Shown piece after piece: positions 53,958 to 62,256 of a stretch of DNA of 64,000 nt. This DNA is from Pontimicrobium sp. SW4 (GTDB lineage Bacteria; Bacteroidota; Bacteroidia; Flavobacteriales; Flavobacteriaceae): assembly GCF_039954625.1 (NCBI RefSeq), contig NZ_CP157199.1, positions 1,674,001-1,738,000 on the forward strand, written 5' to 3'. The notes under the pieces are model-generated. The model had not been told where the DNA came from. It searched no databases and worked only from the letters and a program-made list of their open reading frames with translations. How positions within the stretch are numbered: the first letter of the stretch is position 1; every line of letters starts with the position of its first letter. Position numbers and translations under genes: made by a program.

Positions 53958-55115
53958 TTATTGCTTTTTAGCTTTTTTACTACCTTCATACATCTCGTAC
54001 TTAACTAAGCGCGCTTCAAGCTTCGCATTAAACACTTTAATTTTACGTGACGGTCTCAGTCCAACAAATTTTAAACCTTCTAAGTTAGACGTAATGAACC
54101 ATGCATGAGTTCCTGGATAACCATGCTTTAAAGTAGTGCCAATATCTCCATAGAATTCTTCTACATTCAAGCTTTCTAAACGCTCACCATAAGGAGGATT
54201 AAATACCATATGTAAATGCTCCTCACCTGCTTTTTGAGTTTTAAAAAAATCTTCATGCTTCACTTTAATAAAGTCCTCTAAATTGGCACTTTTAATATTA
54301 TCCTGTGCTTTTCTAACCGCCGAAGGAGATTTATCATAGCCAATCATTTTATAATGAAAATCTCGTGTTTTTGATAACAAGGATTCTTCAATTTTCTCAA
54401 ATAATTCAACATCCCAATCTTGCCAACGTTCAAACGCAAATTCTTTTCGCATTAAATTTGGCGGAATATTACACGCAATCATCGCTGCTTCAATTAAAAT
54501 GGTACCACTACCACACATTGGATCCATAAAATCTGTTTGCCCATCCCAACCAGACAACATTATTAATCCTGCTGCCAACACTTCATTTATCGGTGCAATA
54601 TTTGTAGCAGTCTTGTAACCACGTCTATGTAACGACTCACCAGAACTATCTAAAGACACTGTACATAATTGTCTATCAATATGCACATTAATCTTTAAAT
54701 CTGGAAAACGTAAATCTACATTAGGTCTAGTTCCTTTTGTGTCCCTAAACTTATCTACAATAGCATCTTTAGTTTTTAAAGCAATGTACTTAGAATGTGT
54801 AAAAACGGTAGAATGCACAGTCGCATCGATAGCCAAAGAACCATTTTCAGACAAGTACTTATCCCAAGGCATTTTATAAACTTGGTTATATAAATCTTGC
54901 TCATTTGTAACTCTAAAGTTTTTTATGGGTTTTAAAATCTTAATAGCTGTTCGTAAGGCTAAGTTTGCCTTATACATAAAGCCTGTATCTCCAACAAAAC
55001 TGACATTGCGCACACCAATTTTTACATCTTGTGCACCTAAGTTTCTAAGTTCTTTTGCTAAAAGCTCTTCAAAACCAAATAAGGTTTTGGCTACTATTTT
55101 AAAATTATTCTCCAT
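53958..55115 (-). CDS. THUMP-domain RNA methyltransferase (RlmL/TrmN-like)
   Basis: 385 residues. THUMP domain (about 1-150: KIVAKTLFGFEELLAKELRNLGAQDVKI, then STVFTHSKYIALKTKDAIVD), then a Rossmann methyltransferase fold with the SAM site FMDPMCGSGTILIEAA (about 190-205) and catalytic NPPYGERL. This is the RlmL (23S rRNA m2G2445) or TrmN/Trm14 layout. Which substrate applies cannot be told from the sequence. A leftward -7 box TATTTTTG lies at 55230-55223. Confidence 0.9.
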   Translation of the reverse strand: MENNFKIVAKTLFGFEELLAKELRNLGAQDVKIGVRNVSFVGDTGFMYKANLALRTAIKILKPIKNFRVTNEQDLYNQVYKMPWDKYLSENGSLAIDATVHSTVFTHSKYIALKTKDAIVDKFRDTKGTRPNVDLRFPDLKINVHIDRQLCTVSLDSSGESLHRRGYKTATNIAPINEVLAAGLIMLSGWDGQTDFMDPMCGSGTILIEAAMIACNIPPNLMRKEFAFERWQDWDVELFEKIEESLLSKTRDFHYKMIGYDKSPSAVRKAQDNIKSANLEDFIKVKHEDFFKTQKAGEEHLHMVFNPPYGERLESLNVEEFYGDIGTTLKHGYPGTHAWFITSNLEGLKFVGLRPSRKIKVFNAKLEARLVKYEMYEGSKKAKKQ

Positions 55116-55222
55116 ATACTAATTAAATCTTAGACCAAGTTCATTTTGTATTAATTGAAACAACTCTTAGGTTATCAAATAAAATTTAATACTCAAATCT
55201 CGCTTAGCGAGCAAATAGATTG

Positions 55223-55241
55223 CAAAAATACTTTATTTTTG
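55223..55241. promoter_or_regulatory. Back-to-back -7 boxes for the two methyltransferase genes
   Basis: TATTTTTG leftward at 55230-55223 (THUMP methyltransferase) and rightward at 55234-55241 (SAM methyltransferase), separated by 3 bp, so the two divergent promoters would overlap. Neither has a clear -33 partner, so this is a low-to-moderate call. Confidence 0.45.
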
Positions 55242-55260
55242 TTGCGACACACATTAATGC

Positions 55261-55992
55261 ATGACAAAAGACACGAAAGATTGGTACTCATCATGGTTTG
55301 ATACATCCTTCTACCATATTTTGTATAAACATAGAGATGATAATGAAGCTCACTCCTTTATGGAAAACCTCACAAGTTATCTCAATATCCCTGAAAATAG
55401 CTCCATTCTAGATCTAGCTTGTGGTAAAGGCCGTCATGCGGTGTATTTAAATAGCATTGGTTATGATGTGACTGGAATAGATCTATCAGAAAAAAGTATT
55501 GCGTTTGCCAAACAATTTGAAAACGATACTTTGCATTTTGATGTACATGATATGCGTGAAGCCTATACTAAACAATTTAATACTGTTTTTAATTTGTTTA
55601 CAAGTTTTGGTTTCTTTGATGATGACAAAGATGATCTAGATACTATTAAAGCAATTAAAGCGAATTTAAAAGAAAATGGTATTGGTGTTATCGACTTTTT
55701 AAATGCCGATTTTGTTGTAAATAATTTAGTGAAAGAAAATACTAAAACTATTGATGGTATTGATTTTAATTTGAAACGTTATGTTGAAAATGGCTTTATT
55801 ATAAAAGATATTTCGTTTATATCTGATGGAAAACCATACCATTACCAAGAGTTAGTAAAAGCATTAACACTTGAAGATTTTGAAAAGATGTTTGAGAAGG
55901 CAAATATTCAGTTATTGGATGTCTTTGGCGACTATAAACTCAATAAATTTAATAAACATAGCTCAGAACGCTTAATCATGATTTTTATGTAA
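55261..55992 (+). CDS. Class I SAM-dependent methyltransferase
   Basis: 243 residues. SAM motif ILDLACGKGRHAVYLNSIGYDVTGIDLS (about 41-66), with FNLFTSFGFFDDDKD and GVIDFLNADFVV after it. It resembles the UbiE/COQ5-like or ToxA-like class I methyltransferases. A rightward TATTTTTG box lies 19 nt before the ATG. Next to the ZIP gene after 2 bp, so probably co-transcribed. The substrate is unknown. Confidence 0.85.
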   Translation: MTKDTKDWYSSWFDTSFYHILYKHRDDNEAHSFMENLTSYLNIPENSSILDLACGKGRHAVYLNSIGYDVTGIDLSEKSIAFAKQFENDTLHFDVHDMREAYTKQFNTVFNLFTSFGFFDDDKDDLDTIKAIKANLKENGIGVIDFLNADFVVNNLVKENTKTIDGIDFNLKRYVENGFIIKDISFISDGKPYHYQELVKALTLEDFEKMFEKANIQLLDVFGDYKLNKFNKHSSERLIMIFM

Positions 55993-55994
55993 TT

Positions 55995-56669
55995 ATGAAT
56001 AAATATCTATTTCCCATATATGCAGTCATTTTAGGGTTTATAATTGTGAAACTCACAAAAAACAAACCCATAAAAAATATAAAACTATTACTAGCTTTTA
56101 GTGGTGCTTTTTTAATGTCACTAACTTTTTTCGATTTACTACCAGAAGTTTATGAACACTTAGAGGCCAAAAAAACTGGCTTGTTTATAATGATTGGAGT
56201 TCTCTTTCAAATATTCTTGGAATTCTTTTCAAAAGGTGCTGAGCATGGTCATGTGCATATTCATAAAAATAGTCATACCTTTCCTTGGCTACTTTTTATT
56301 AGTCTATGCATTCATGCATTTTTAGAAGGCTTTCCAATTCACCAACATAACGATATGGTTTATGGTGTTTTAATTCATAAAATACCAATCGCAATACTTA
56401 TCACTACTTATCTATTTCAATCAAATTACAAAACATACCAAATCATTATGTTTTTAACTTTGTTTGGGTTAATGACACCACTTGGAACCATTGTTTCAAA
56501 TAATGTTGAATTAATTCCTGGGCTATTAACGCATATAAATGCTGTAGTAATTGGTATCTTTTTACATATTTCGACCACTATTTTATTTGAAAGTAGCGAA
56601 GGCCATAAATTTAATTTAAACAAGCTACTAGCAATTGTTTTTGCAGTAGTTGTTGCGTATTTGATTTAA
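55995..56669 (+). CDS. ZIP family metal transporter
   Basis: 224 residues with about eight hydrophobic segments. ZIP features: His-rich loop between TM3 and TM4 (AEHGHVHIHKNSHTF), then CIHAFLEGFPIHQ (metal-binding H..EG..H motif) and HKIPIAILI in the next helix. These residues line the transport path of ZIP proteins for zinc, iron or manganese uptake. It overlaps the DUF4268 gene by one base (TAATG), a coupled pair. Confidence 0.9.
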   Translation: MNKYLFPIYAVILGFIIVKLTKNKPIKNIKLLLAFSGAFLMSLTFFDLLPEVYEHLEAKKTGLFIMIGVLFQIFLEFFSKGAEHGHVHIHKNSHTFPWLLFISLCIHAFLEGFPIHQHNDMVYGVLIHKIPIAILITTYLFQSNYKTYQIIMFLTLFGLMTPLGTIVSNNVELIPGLLTHINAVVIGIFLHISTTILFESSEGHKFNLNKLLAIVFAVVVAYLI

Positions 56670-57097
56670 TGTTTAGTAAAGAAGAATCCAGATTAATACG
56701 CCAAGAATTTTGGACAAGCTTTGGAAAATCATTTCCTAGAAAATGGATTTTATATAACACCAAAATAAAAGGACTCTTCTTTAAATTTTACTTCGATACC
56801 AAAAAAGCCTTTATAACTTTAGATTTAGAAGACGACCTAGAGAATCGTGTGAATTGCTGGGAAAAACTAACGGCATTAAAAAGTATTCTACATGACGATT
56901 ATTTACCTGACGCCATTTACGAAGAAGAATTTTATCTAGATAACGGTAAAGAAATATCACGTATCTATGTCCCTTTAAATCAAAAAGTATCTATTCACAA
57001 TAAAAATACTTGGAGAGATACCATGGCGTTTTTTAATGAGAAAATGAACTTGTTTGAAGCTTTTTTTGAGGAATATAGAGATGTGATTAAAAGTTAA
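56669..57097 (+). CDS. DUF4268 domain protein
   Basis: 142 residues, no signal or membrane segment. Opens FSKEESRLIRQEFWTSFGKSFPRKW and has FYFDTKKAFITLDLEDD and WRDTMAFFNEKMNLFEAFFEEYRDVI, the DUF4268 pattern. DUF4268 occurs alone or near restriction-type proteins, but no such genes are close by here. Translationally coupled to the ZIP gene. It overlaps the convergent S51-like gene by 4 bp. Function unknown. Confidence 0.85.
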   Translation: MFSKEESRLIRQEFWTSFGKSFPRKWILYNTKIKGLFFKFYFDTKKAFITLDLEDDLENRVNCWEKLTALKSILHDDYLPDAIYEEEFYLDNGKEISRIYVPLNQKVSIHNKNTWRDTMAFFNEKMNLFEAFFEEYRDVIKS

Positions 57098-57846
57098 TCT
57101 TTCAAAATAATCTTATCTAATTTCTCTTCAACTATTTCACCATTTACAAGTGATACGTAATAGCAATTTCGTTCTTCACCCATAGAAACTACTTTAAAAG
57201 GTTTGCCATTTTTAAAAATAATTCCAGCTTGATTATCCATAGCATAACCAGCTTCAAAAATGCCGTTTTTTATGTTTTTTTCATATAATGGTCTTCGGAA
57301 TTCCTCACCATCGTAGTGCGGACTATGGCTATAAGGCAAAAAGCCTAAACCTTCCACAACACTCAATTCTATTGGTCTGGAATCAGTTGTGCCATTGTCA
57401 AACCAACATAGCGAGCCTGCACTACCTCCTGCTAATACAATGCCTTTTTCTAATGCTTTCTTTAAAACTTTATCGATACCTTGTGCTTTCCATATAGCCA
57501 TCATATTGAGTGTATTTCCACCACCAACAACAATAGCATCCATCCCTAATAGAAATTCTTCAAACGTATATTTTTGTCTGTACGAGCTTATCCAAACACG
57601 CTGCACATAAGGTTCAACTTCAAGGTCGTTAACCAATTCGTACCATCTAATTATTCCACTCTCTCTATCACCTGAAGCTGTTGGTAAAAAGCAGATTTTT
57701 GGTTTCTCCTTTCCAGTGAGCTTAATGATTTCTTTAATGAATGCTTTACTTGGTCCACTTCCATAAGGAAAAATATATTGATCTTGGCTAAAAGCGAATC
57801 CTGTCATAAAAAAAGAGACAAGACAAAAAATGATAAATCTTTTCAT
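57094..57846 (-). CDS. Exported S51/cyanophycinase-like protein
   Basis: 250 residues from the ATG at 57846. A 14-codon longer frame runs across the promoter and is rejected. Signal peptide (MKRFIIFCLVSFFMTGFAFSQ, about 21 residues). Class I glutamine-amidotransferase-like fold of the S51 family (peptidase E or cyanophycinase): FLPTASGDRES, VVGGGNTLNMMAIWK (about 109-123) and AGGSAGSLCWFDNG with the nucleophile Ser. Most S51 members are cytoplasmic, so an exported form that could cut peptides or cyanophycin in the periplasm is notable. Substrate not known. Confidence 0.85.
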   Translation of the reverse strand: MKRFIIFCLVSFFMTGFAFSQDQYIFPYGSGPSKAFIKEIIKLTGKEKPKICFLPTASGDRESGIIRWYELVNDLEVEPYVQRVWISSYRQKYTFEEFLLGMDAIVVGGGNTLNMMAIWKAQGIDKVLKKALEKGIVLAGGSAGSLCWFDNGTTDSRPIELSVVEGLGFLPYSHSPHYDGEEFRRPLYEKNIKNGIFEAGYAMDNQAGIIFKNGKPFKVVSMGEERNCYYVSLVNGEIVEEKLDKIILKD

Positions 57847-57885
57847 GAGTTGATATATTGGTTGGTTGTTTTTTTGATGTTCTAC

Positions 57886-57916
57886 CAAATGTAATTTTTT
57901 ATCCCTTCAAAATCAA
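57886..57916 (-). promoter_or_regulatory. Bacteroidota promoter of the S51-like gene
   Basis: Read leftward: TTG (57916-57914), 20-nt spacer, TACATTTG (57893-57886), a full consensus match, 39 nt before the ATG at 57846. It overlaps the start of the longer frame, supporting the shorter start. Confidence 0.82.
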
Positions 57917-58023
57917 TTAATTACTTTATAAAAAGTTGTGATTTATTAACAAGCATTTAAAATATGTTAACATAAAAAATGACTAACTTTCTCAACATCT
58001 TAATAATGCTAAACTATCAACCA

Positions 58024-59610
58024 ATGAATCATTTAAAACATCTTTTCCAGTTAATTATTTGTGTGTGTCTTGTGAGTTCTTGTAATTCTAATCAATCTAC
58101 TAAAATTGAAACTAGTACAACTACATCATTTTCTAACACTTACAAAGCTGCAGCATTTGAAAACGATAATCGCGTTGAAAAAATTAAACAAATAGCTCCA
58201 GAGATTGAAAAAGTGATGATTGAGCATGCCAAAGGCAGGCATATTCCAGGGATTGCTTATGGTATTGTAGTCGATGACCAATTGGTTATTGCTTCAGCAG
58301 ATGGTGTATTGGATGTTGATACTAAAAATCTAGCAACTACAACATCGGCGTTTCGAATCGCTTCTATGACTAAGAGTTTTACAGCAATGGCAATTATAAA
58401 ATTAAGAGATGAAGGTAAACTAGCTTTAAACGACCCTGTTAGTAAATACATTCCTGAAATGACTAATCTGGAATATCTTACAAAAGACAGTCCTATTATC
58501 GATATTGAAAATCTATTAACTATGACAGCAGGTTTTCCAGAAGATAATCCTTGGGGAGACCGTCAGTTAGACGAAACAAACGAGATGCTTATTGGTATGA
58601 TAGACGATGGTGTAACCTTCTCTAACACACCATCATTTGAATACGAATACAGTAATACAGGTTATGCGTTGCTTGGTAATATTGTGTCTCGAGTTTCTGG
58701 TGAGCCTTACCAAGATTACATCAAGAATAACATACTCCAACCCTTAGGGATGAACAACACCTATTGGGAATGGAATGATGTTCCAAAAGAAGAACTTGCC
58801 ATTGGCTACCGTTGGGAAGACGAACAATGGAAACTAGAACCTATATTGCATGATGGTTCGTTTGGCTCTATGGGTGGGCTTATCACCACCATTGAAGATT
58901 TTAGTAAATATGTAAGTTTTCATCTTTCGGCATGGCCTCCAAGAAATGATGACGATAATGGACCAATTAAACGAAGCTCACTTCGTGAGATGCAAACACC
59001 TCAATATCCAAGATTATATCCAAATGCTAGAGATTACAATGGTGATACGTGCGCTTTAATGAATGGCTACGGATTTGGACTTGGTATTGCTACCTATTGC
59101 AATGACATAAAACGTGTATCACATGGAGGCGCGCTTCCAGGGTTTGGTAGTAACTATTATTTTTATCCTGAATATGGTGTTGGTGTGATGGCTTTTGGCA
59201 ACCTAACGTATACAGGGCCTTTGCCAATAAACAAAGTAGAGCAATTATTATTTGATAAAACTGGGTTAGAACCACGAGAGCTTCCTGTATCTGATATTCT
59301 TGAGAAGCGAAAAGCGCAAGTCTTAGATTTAGTACAAAATTGGAATGCTAACCTTGAAAAGGAAATTATTGCAGAAAACTTTTATTTAGATAAGTCTAGA
59401 GATAAACGAATGTCTCAAGCCAAACAAATTTTTGCAGAAGCTGGAGCGGTTGTTAAAGTAGAAGACCTAACACCTTTAAACCAATTACGAGGTCGCTTTA
59501 ATGTGCAAACTGAGAATGGTATTATCTCTATGTTTTTTACACTTACACCTGAAAAATCACCAAAAGTACAGCGTTTGGATATGTCATTTAAGGAAACACT
59601 ATCCGAGTAA
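58024..59610 (+). CDS. Serine hydrolase, class C beta-lactamase fold, lipoprotein
   Basis: 528 residues from the ATG at 58024. An earlier in-frame ATG at 57979 would bury the signal. Lipobox Cys at residue 20 (LVSSCNSN). Beta-lactamase/PBP-like domain (about 70-390): catalytic SxxK in ASMTKSFTA, YSN in EYSNTGYALLG, and HGGALPGFGSN (the third motif). A C-terminal extension (about 430-528) is of unknown type. Probably a carboxypeptidase-, esterase- or D-amino-acid-peptidase-like enzyme in the envelope. Resistance is not implied. Confidence 0.9.
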   Translation: MNHLKHLFQLIICVCLVSSCNSNQSTKIETSTTTSFSNTYKAAAFENDNRVEKIKQIAPEIEKVMIEHAKGRHIPGIAYGIVVDDQLVIASADGVLDVDTKNLATTTSAFRIASMTKSFTAMAIIKLRDEGKLALNDPVSKYIPEMTNLEYLTKDSPIIDIENLLTMTAGFPEDNPWGDRQLDETNEMLIGMIDDGVTFSNTPSFEYEYSNTGYALLGNIVSRVSGEPYQDYIKNNILQPLGMNNTYWEWNDVPKEELAIGYRWEDEQWKLEPILHDGSFGSMGGLITTIEDFSKYVSFHLSAWPPRNDDDNGPIKRSSLREMQTPQYPRLYPNARDYNGDTCALMNGYGFGLGIATYCNDIKRVSHGGALPGFGSNYYFYPEYGVGVMAFGNLTYTGPLPINKVEQLLFDKTGLEPRELPVSDILEKRKAQVLDLVQNWNANLEKEIIAENFYLDKSRDKRMSQAKQIFAEAGAVVKVEDLTPLNQLRGRFNVQTENGIISMFFTLTPEKSPKVQRLDMSFKETLSE

Positions 59611-59643
59611 ACATATTTGACTTTGTAAGAAAAAAAAGTCGAA

Positions 59644-59700
59644 CTTCGTTTAACGTCGGATATAAGTCATTAAAACGACGCATATCCGACGTTAAACGAA
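59644..59700. repeat. Palindromic element, copy 2 (perfect arms)
   Basis: A 57-bp element: arms TTCGTTTAACGTCGGATAT (59645-59663) and its exact reverse complement (59682-59700), 19 bp each, with an 18-base loop AAGTCATTAAAACGACGC. Lies in the convergent gap between the serine hydrolase and TrhA genes. Same orientation as copy 1 at 53.2 kb, which shares the outer ends and loop. Confidence 0.85.
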
Positions 59701-59726
59701 CCTAATATTTAGTTCTGCATTTCCAG

Positions 59727-60386
59727 CTAAACTACATACCACAAAATCATAAAATAGTGACTAATAGCACCAGCTAATACAAACACGTGCCAAATCACAT
59801 GGTTGTATGGTATTTTGTTAATGGCGTAAAACACAATGCCTACTGTATAAAACAAACCACCTGCAAATAAGAAAAGTACCCCATTGGTGTCCATTCTTTC
59901 AGCTAGAACGCTAAAATCAAAGACGATTAACCAACCCATAACCAAATACAACAGCGTTGAAAACACCTCGAAACGTCCTGTAAAAAAGAGTTTTAGAAAT
60001 ACACCGAAAGCAGCAATTCCCCAAACGGTATAAAACAGAAGCCAACCATTACTATCTGATAATGTTAACAATAATACAGGCGTATAAGTTCCTGCAATTA
60101 ATAAATAAATGCTTATATGGTCTACAATTCTAAAATAGTGTTTGCGTTTTTCGGTTTTGGCTGCATGATATAATGCAGAAGCACTAAACAACACAATAAT
60201 GGAAAGACCATATACTAATACACTAAATAAACTCCATGGTGTATCAGCTTGTTTGCTTACTAGTATTATTAAACCAACAATACCTAATACAGCTCCAATG
60301 GCATGAGAGAATGTATTGAGCTGTTCCTCTAACTTAGTTTGTACGCTCAATGGTTTTTGGGGTTTTGGCAGTTTTAGGTTTGTCAC
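59727..60386 (-). CDS. trhA: PAQR/hemolysin III family membrane protein TrhA
   Basis: 219 residues, seven transmembrane segments. PAQR motifs: FSHAIGAVLG (about 25-34), SALYHAAKTEKRKHYFRIVDHISIYLLIAGTYTP (about 70-103) and HVIWHVFVLAGAISHYF near the end, with the conserved His and Asp lining a likely zinc site. In Escherichia coli the homologue YqfA/TrhA affects membrane energetics. The name hemolysin III is historical. It overlaps the upstream DUF4294 gene by 53 bp, so the two are tightly coupled. Confidence 0.92.
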   Translation of the reverse strand: MTNLKLPKPQKPLSVQTKLEEQLNTFSHAIGAVLGIVGLIILVSKQADTPWSLFSVLVYGLSIIVLFSASALYHAAKTEKRKHYFRIVDHISIYLLIAGTYTPVLLLTLSDSNGWLLFYTVWGIAAFGVFLKLFFTGRFEVFSTLLYLVMGWLIVFDFSVLAERMDTNGVLFLFAGGLFYTVGIVFYAINKIPYNHVIWHVFVLAGAISHYFMILWYVV

Positions 60387-61044
60387 TTAACCATTTCTGG
60401 GTTAATTCAAAGAAGTCCAATCCTAAAGCATCTTTTTGTCTTTCTAAGCGTCCGCTTTGAAAGTTGCGTTGCAAGATATCTTCAATTAAATAATCCTCTT
60501 TTACATTCATCGGGTCGAACTCTTTTTTCAAAGATAAGTCGAATAGACTTGCTGTATTATTAAACCAAAAGGCACGCCAACCATTACGTAGTTCTTTAAT
60601 AAGCTCAAAGGTTGTATGTCCAGTCTGTCGGTGGATTAATTTAATAAGTATTTGTCCTTCGGTTCGTGTGAGTTTTTTTAACTCATCTGAAAATTCACCT
60701 TCAATATACCGTTGTATCTTTTTAGCGTACTGTTTTCTATCACGCTTTTTTTCTAATCTATTTAGTCGTGCATTAAGTGTATCTAATCTAGTAGCAGCCA
60801 GTTGTGCATAATGATATACTTTTAAGGTTTTACGCTTTAAGATTAAGTAACGTCGTCTATCTTCTTTACTATCAAACTCCAATTTATGGAGTAGCATAAC
60901 TTCGTCTAAATCTATGGCTAATCTTGGAATAGAATCACCTTTTATTATCAAATATTTTATTTGAGAAGTATCGGTTTCAGTTTCTTCAACCTGACCAAAA
61001 CAAAACAATGGTAATACAAATAATATGCAAAGAATCTTTTTCAT
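60334..61044 (-). CDS. DUF4294 protein
   Basis: 236 residues. Signal peptide (about 1-17, ending CFGQ). The conserved IKGDSIPRLAIDLDEV (about 33-48) and LKVYHYAQLAATRLDTL, with charged helices to the end, match DUF4294. Probably a periplasmic helical protein of unknown role. The last 53 bp overlap the trhA start, one of the longest overlaps here. A shorter trhA start would reduce it. Confidence 0.83.
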   Translation of the reverse strand: MKKILCILFVLPLFCFGQVEETETDTSQIKYLIIKGDSIPRLAIDLDEVMLLHKLEFDSKEDRRRYLILKRKTLKVYHYAQLAATRLDTLNARLNRLEKKRDRKQYAKKIQRYIEGEFSDELKKLTRTEGQILIKLIHRQTGHTTFELIKELRNGWRAFWFNNTASLFDLSLKKEFDPMNVKEDYLIEDILQRNFQSGRLERQKDALGLDFFELTQKWLSDKPKTAKTPKTIERTN

Positions 61045-61167
61045 AATTGGGTTAAATTCAAATTGAGGTGCTTTGAATAAAACTTAACAGTGTAAAGTTA
61101 ATATTTTACACTCTTTTAAACCTTAAATTCTTATTAATATTATTATTTTAGAGCAAAATATTTTAGA

Positions 61168-62256
61168 ATGGCAAAAAAGAAGATACTCAATAAAAAGTCT
61201 ATGGACTTTCTTGAAAAATACTTAAATAATGCAGCACCTACAGGTTACGAATGGGATGGGCAAAAAATTTGGATGAATTATCTAAAACCTTATGTAGATG
61301 AATTTATTACAGATACTTACGGAACAGCTGTTGGTGTTATTAATCCAGAGGCTGATTACAAAGTAGTTATTGAAGGTCATGCTGATGAAATTTCATGGTA
61401 TGTGAATTATATTGCAGACAACGGATTGATTTATGTGATTAGAAATGGTGGAAGTGACCATCAAATTGCACCAAGTAAAATTGTGAATATCCACACCAAA
61501 AAAGGTATTGTAAAAGGTGTTTTTGGTTGGCCTGCAATTCATACACGAAATCGTTCGAAAGAAGAGCCACCAAAACCAGATAACATTACTATTGATATTG
61601 GTGCTAAGGACAAAGCAGAAGTTGAGAAAATGGGTGTTCATGTTGGTTGCGTTATTACCTATCCAGATGAATTCCATATACTTAACAAAGACAAGTTTGT
61701 TTGTCGTGCTTTAGACAACAGAATGGGTGGTTTTATGATTGCTGAAGTAGCAAGATTATTACATGAAAACAAAAAGAAATTACCTTTTGGTTTATACATT
61801 ACAAACTCAGTTCAAGAAGAAATTGGATTGCGTGGTGCCGAAATGATTACGCATACAATTAAACCTAATGTAGCAATTGTGACAGATGTAACTCATGACA
61901 CTACTACTCCAATGATTGAAAAGAAAAAAGAAGGTCATTTGGAGATAGGTAAAGGCCCAGTAGTTGCTTATGCTCCTGCAGTACAACAAAAATTACGTGA
62001 TTTAATTATAGATACTGCTGAAGAGAAGAATATACCATTCCAACGTTCAGCATTATCCAGAGCTACTGGAACAGATACTGATGCTTTTGCTTATAGCAAT
62101 GGTGGTGTTGCCTCTGCCTTAATTTCGTTACCATTACGTTATATGCACACAACCGTAGAAATGGTACATAAAGATGATGTTGAAAACGTCATTAGAATGA
62201 TTTACGAAACCATTCTAAAAATAAAAACTGGAGAAACGTTTAGCTATTTTGAATAA
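61168..62256 (+). CDS. M42 family metallopeptidase
   Basis: 362 residues. Dinuclear zinc aminopeptidase fold with all ligand motifs: VIEGHADEISWYV (His, Asp), RALDNRMGGF (bridging Asp), SVQEEIGLRGAEM (Glu-Glu), VTDVTHD and the C-terminal His in RYMHTTVEMV. Cytoplasmic, removes N-terminal residues from short peptides, possibly a glutamyl or PepA/FrvX type. The stop is directly followed by the next ATG without a spacer, so the aminotransferase is co-transcribed. Confidence 0.93.
   Translation: MAKKKILNKKSMDFLEKYLNNAAPTGYEWDGQKIWMNYLKPYVDEFITDTYGTAVGVINPEADYKVVIEGHADEISWYVNYIADNGLIYVIRNGGSDHQIAPSKIVNIHTKKGIVKGVFGWPAIHTRNRSKEEPPKPDNITIDIGAKDKAEVEKMGVHVGCVITYPDEFHILNKDKFVCRALDNRMGGFMIAEVARLLHENKKKLPFGLYITNSVQEEIGLRGAEMITHTIKPNVAIVTDVTHDTTTPMIEKKKEGHLEIGKGPVVAYAPAVQQKLRDLIIDTAEEKNIPFQRSALSRATGTDTDAFAYSNGGVASALISLPLRYMHTTVEMVHKDDVENVIRMIYETILKIKTGETFSYFE

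Noticed and set aside
58024..59610. Antibiotic-resistance beta-lactamase
   Set aside because: The lipoprotein form, long C-terminal extension and ordinary genomic setting fit a serine hydrolase/esterase. Nothing shows drug hydrolysis.
53215..59700. The two palindromic elements as ends of a 6.4-kb transposon
   Set aside because: They are in direct orientation, no transposase or target duplication lies between them, and the enclosed genes are ordinary chromosomal ones.
59727..60386. Haemolysin toxin
   Set aside because: The family name is historical. The protein is a seven-helix PAQR/TrhA membrane protein.
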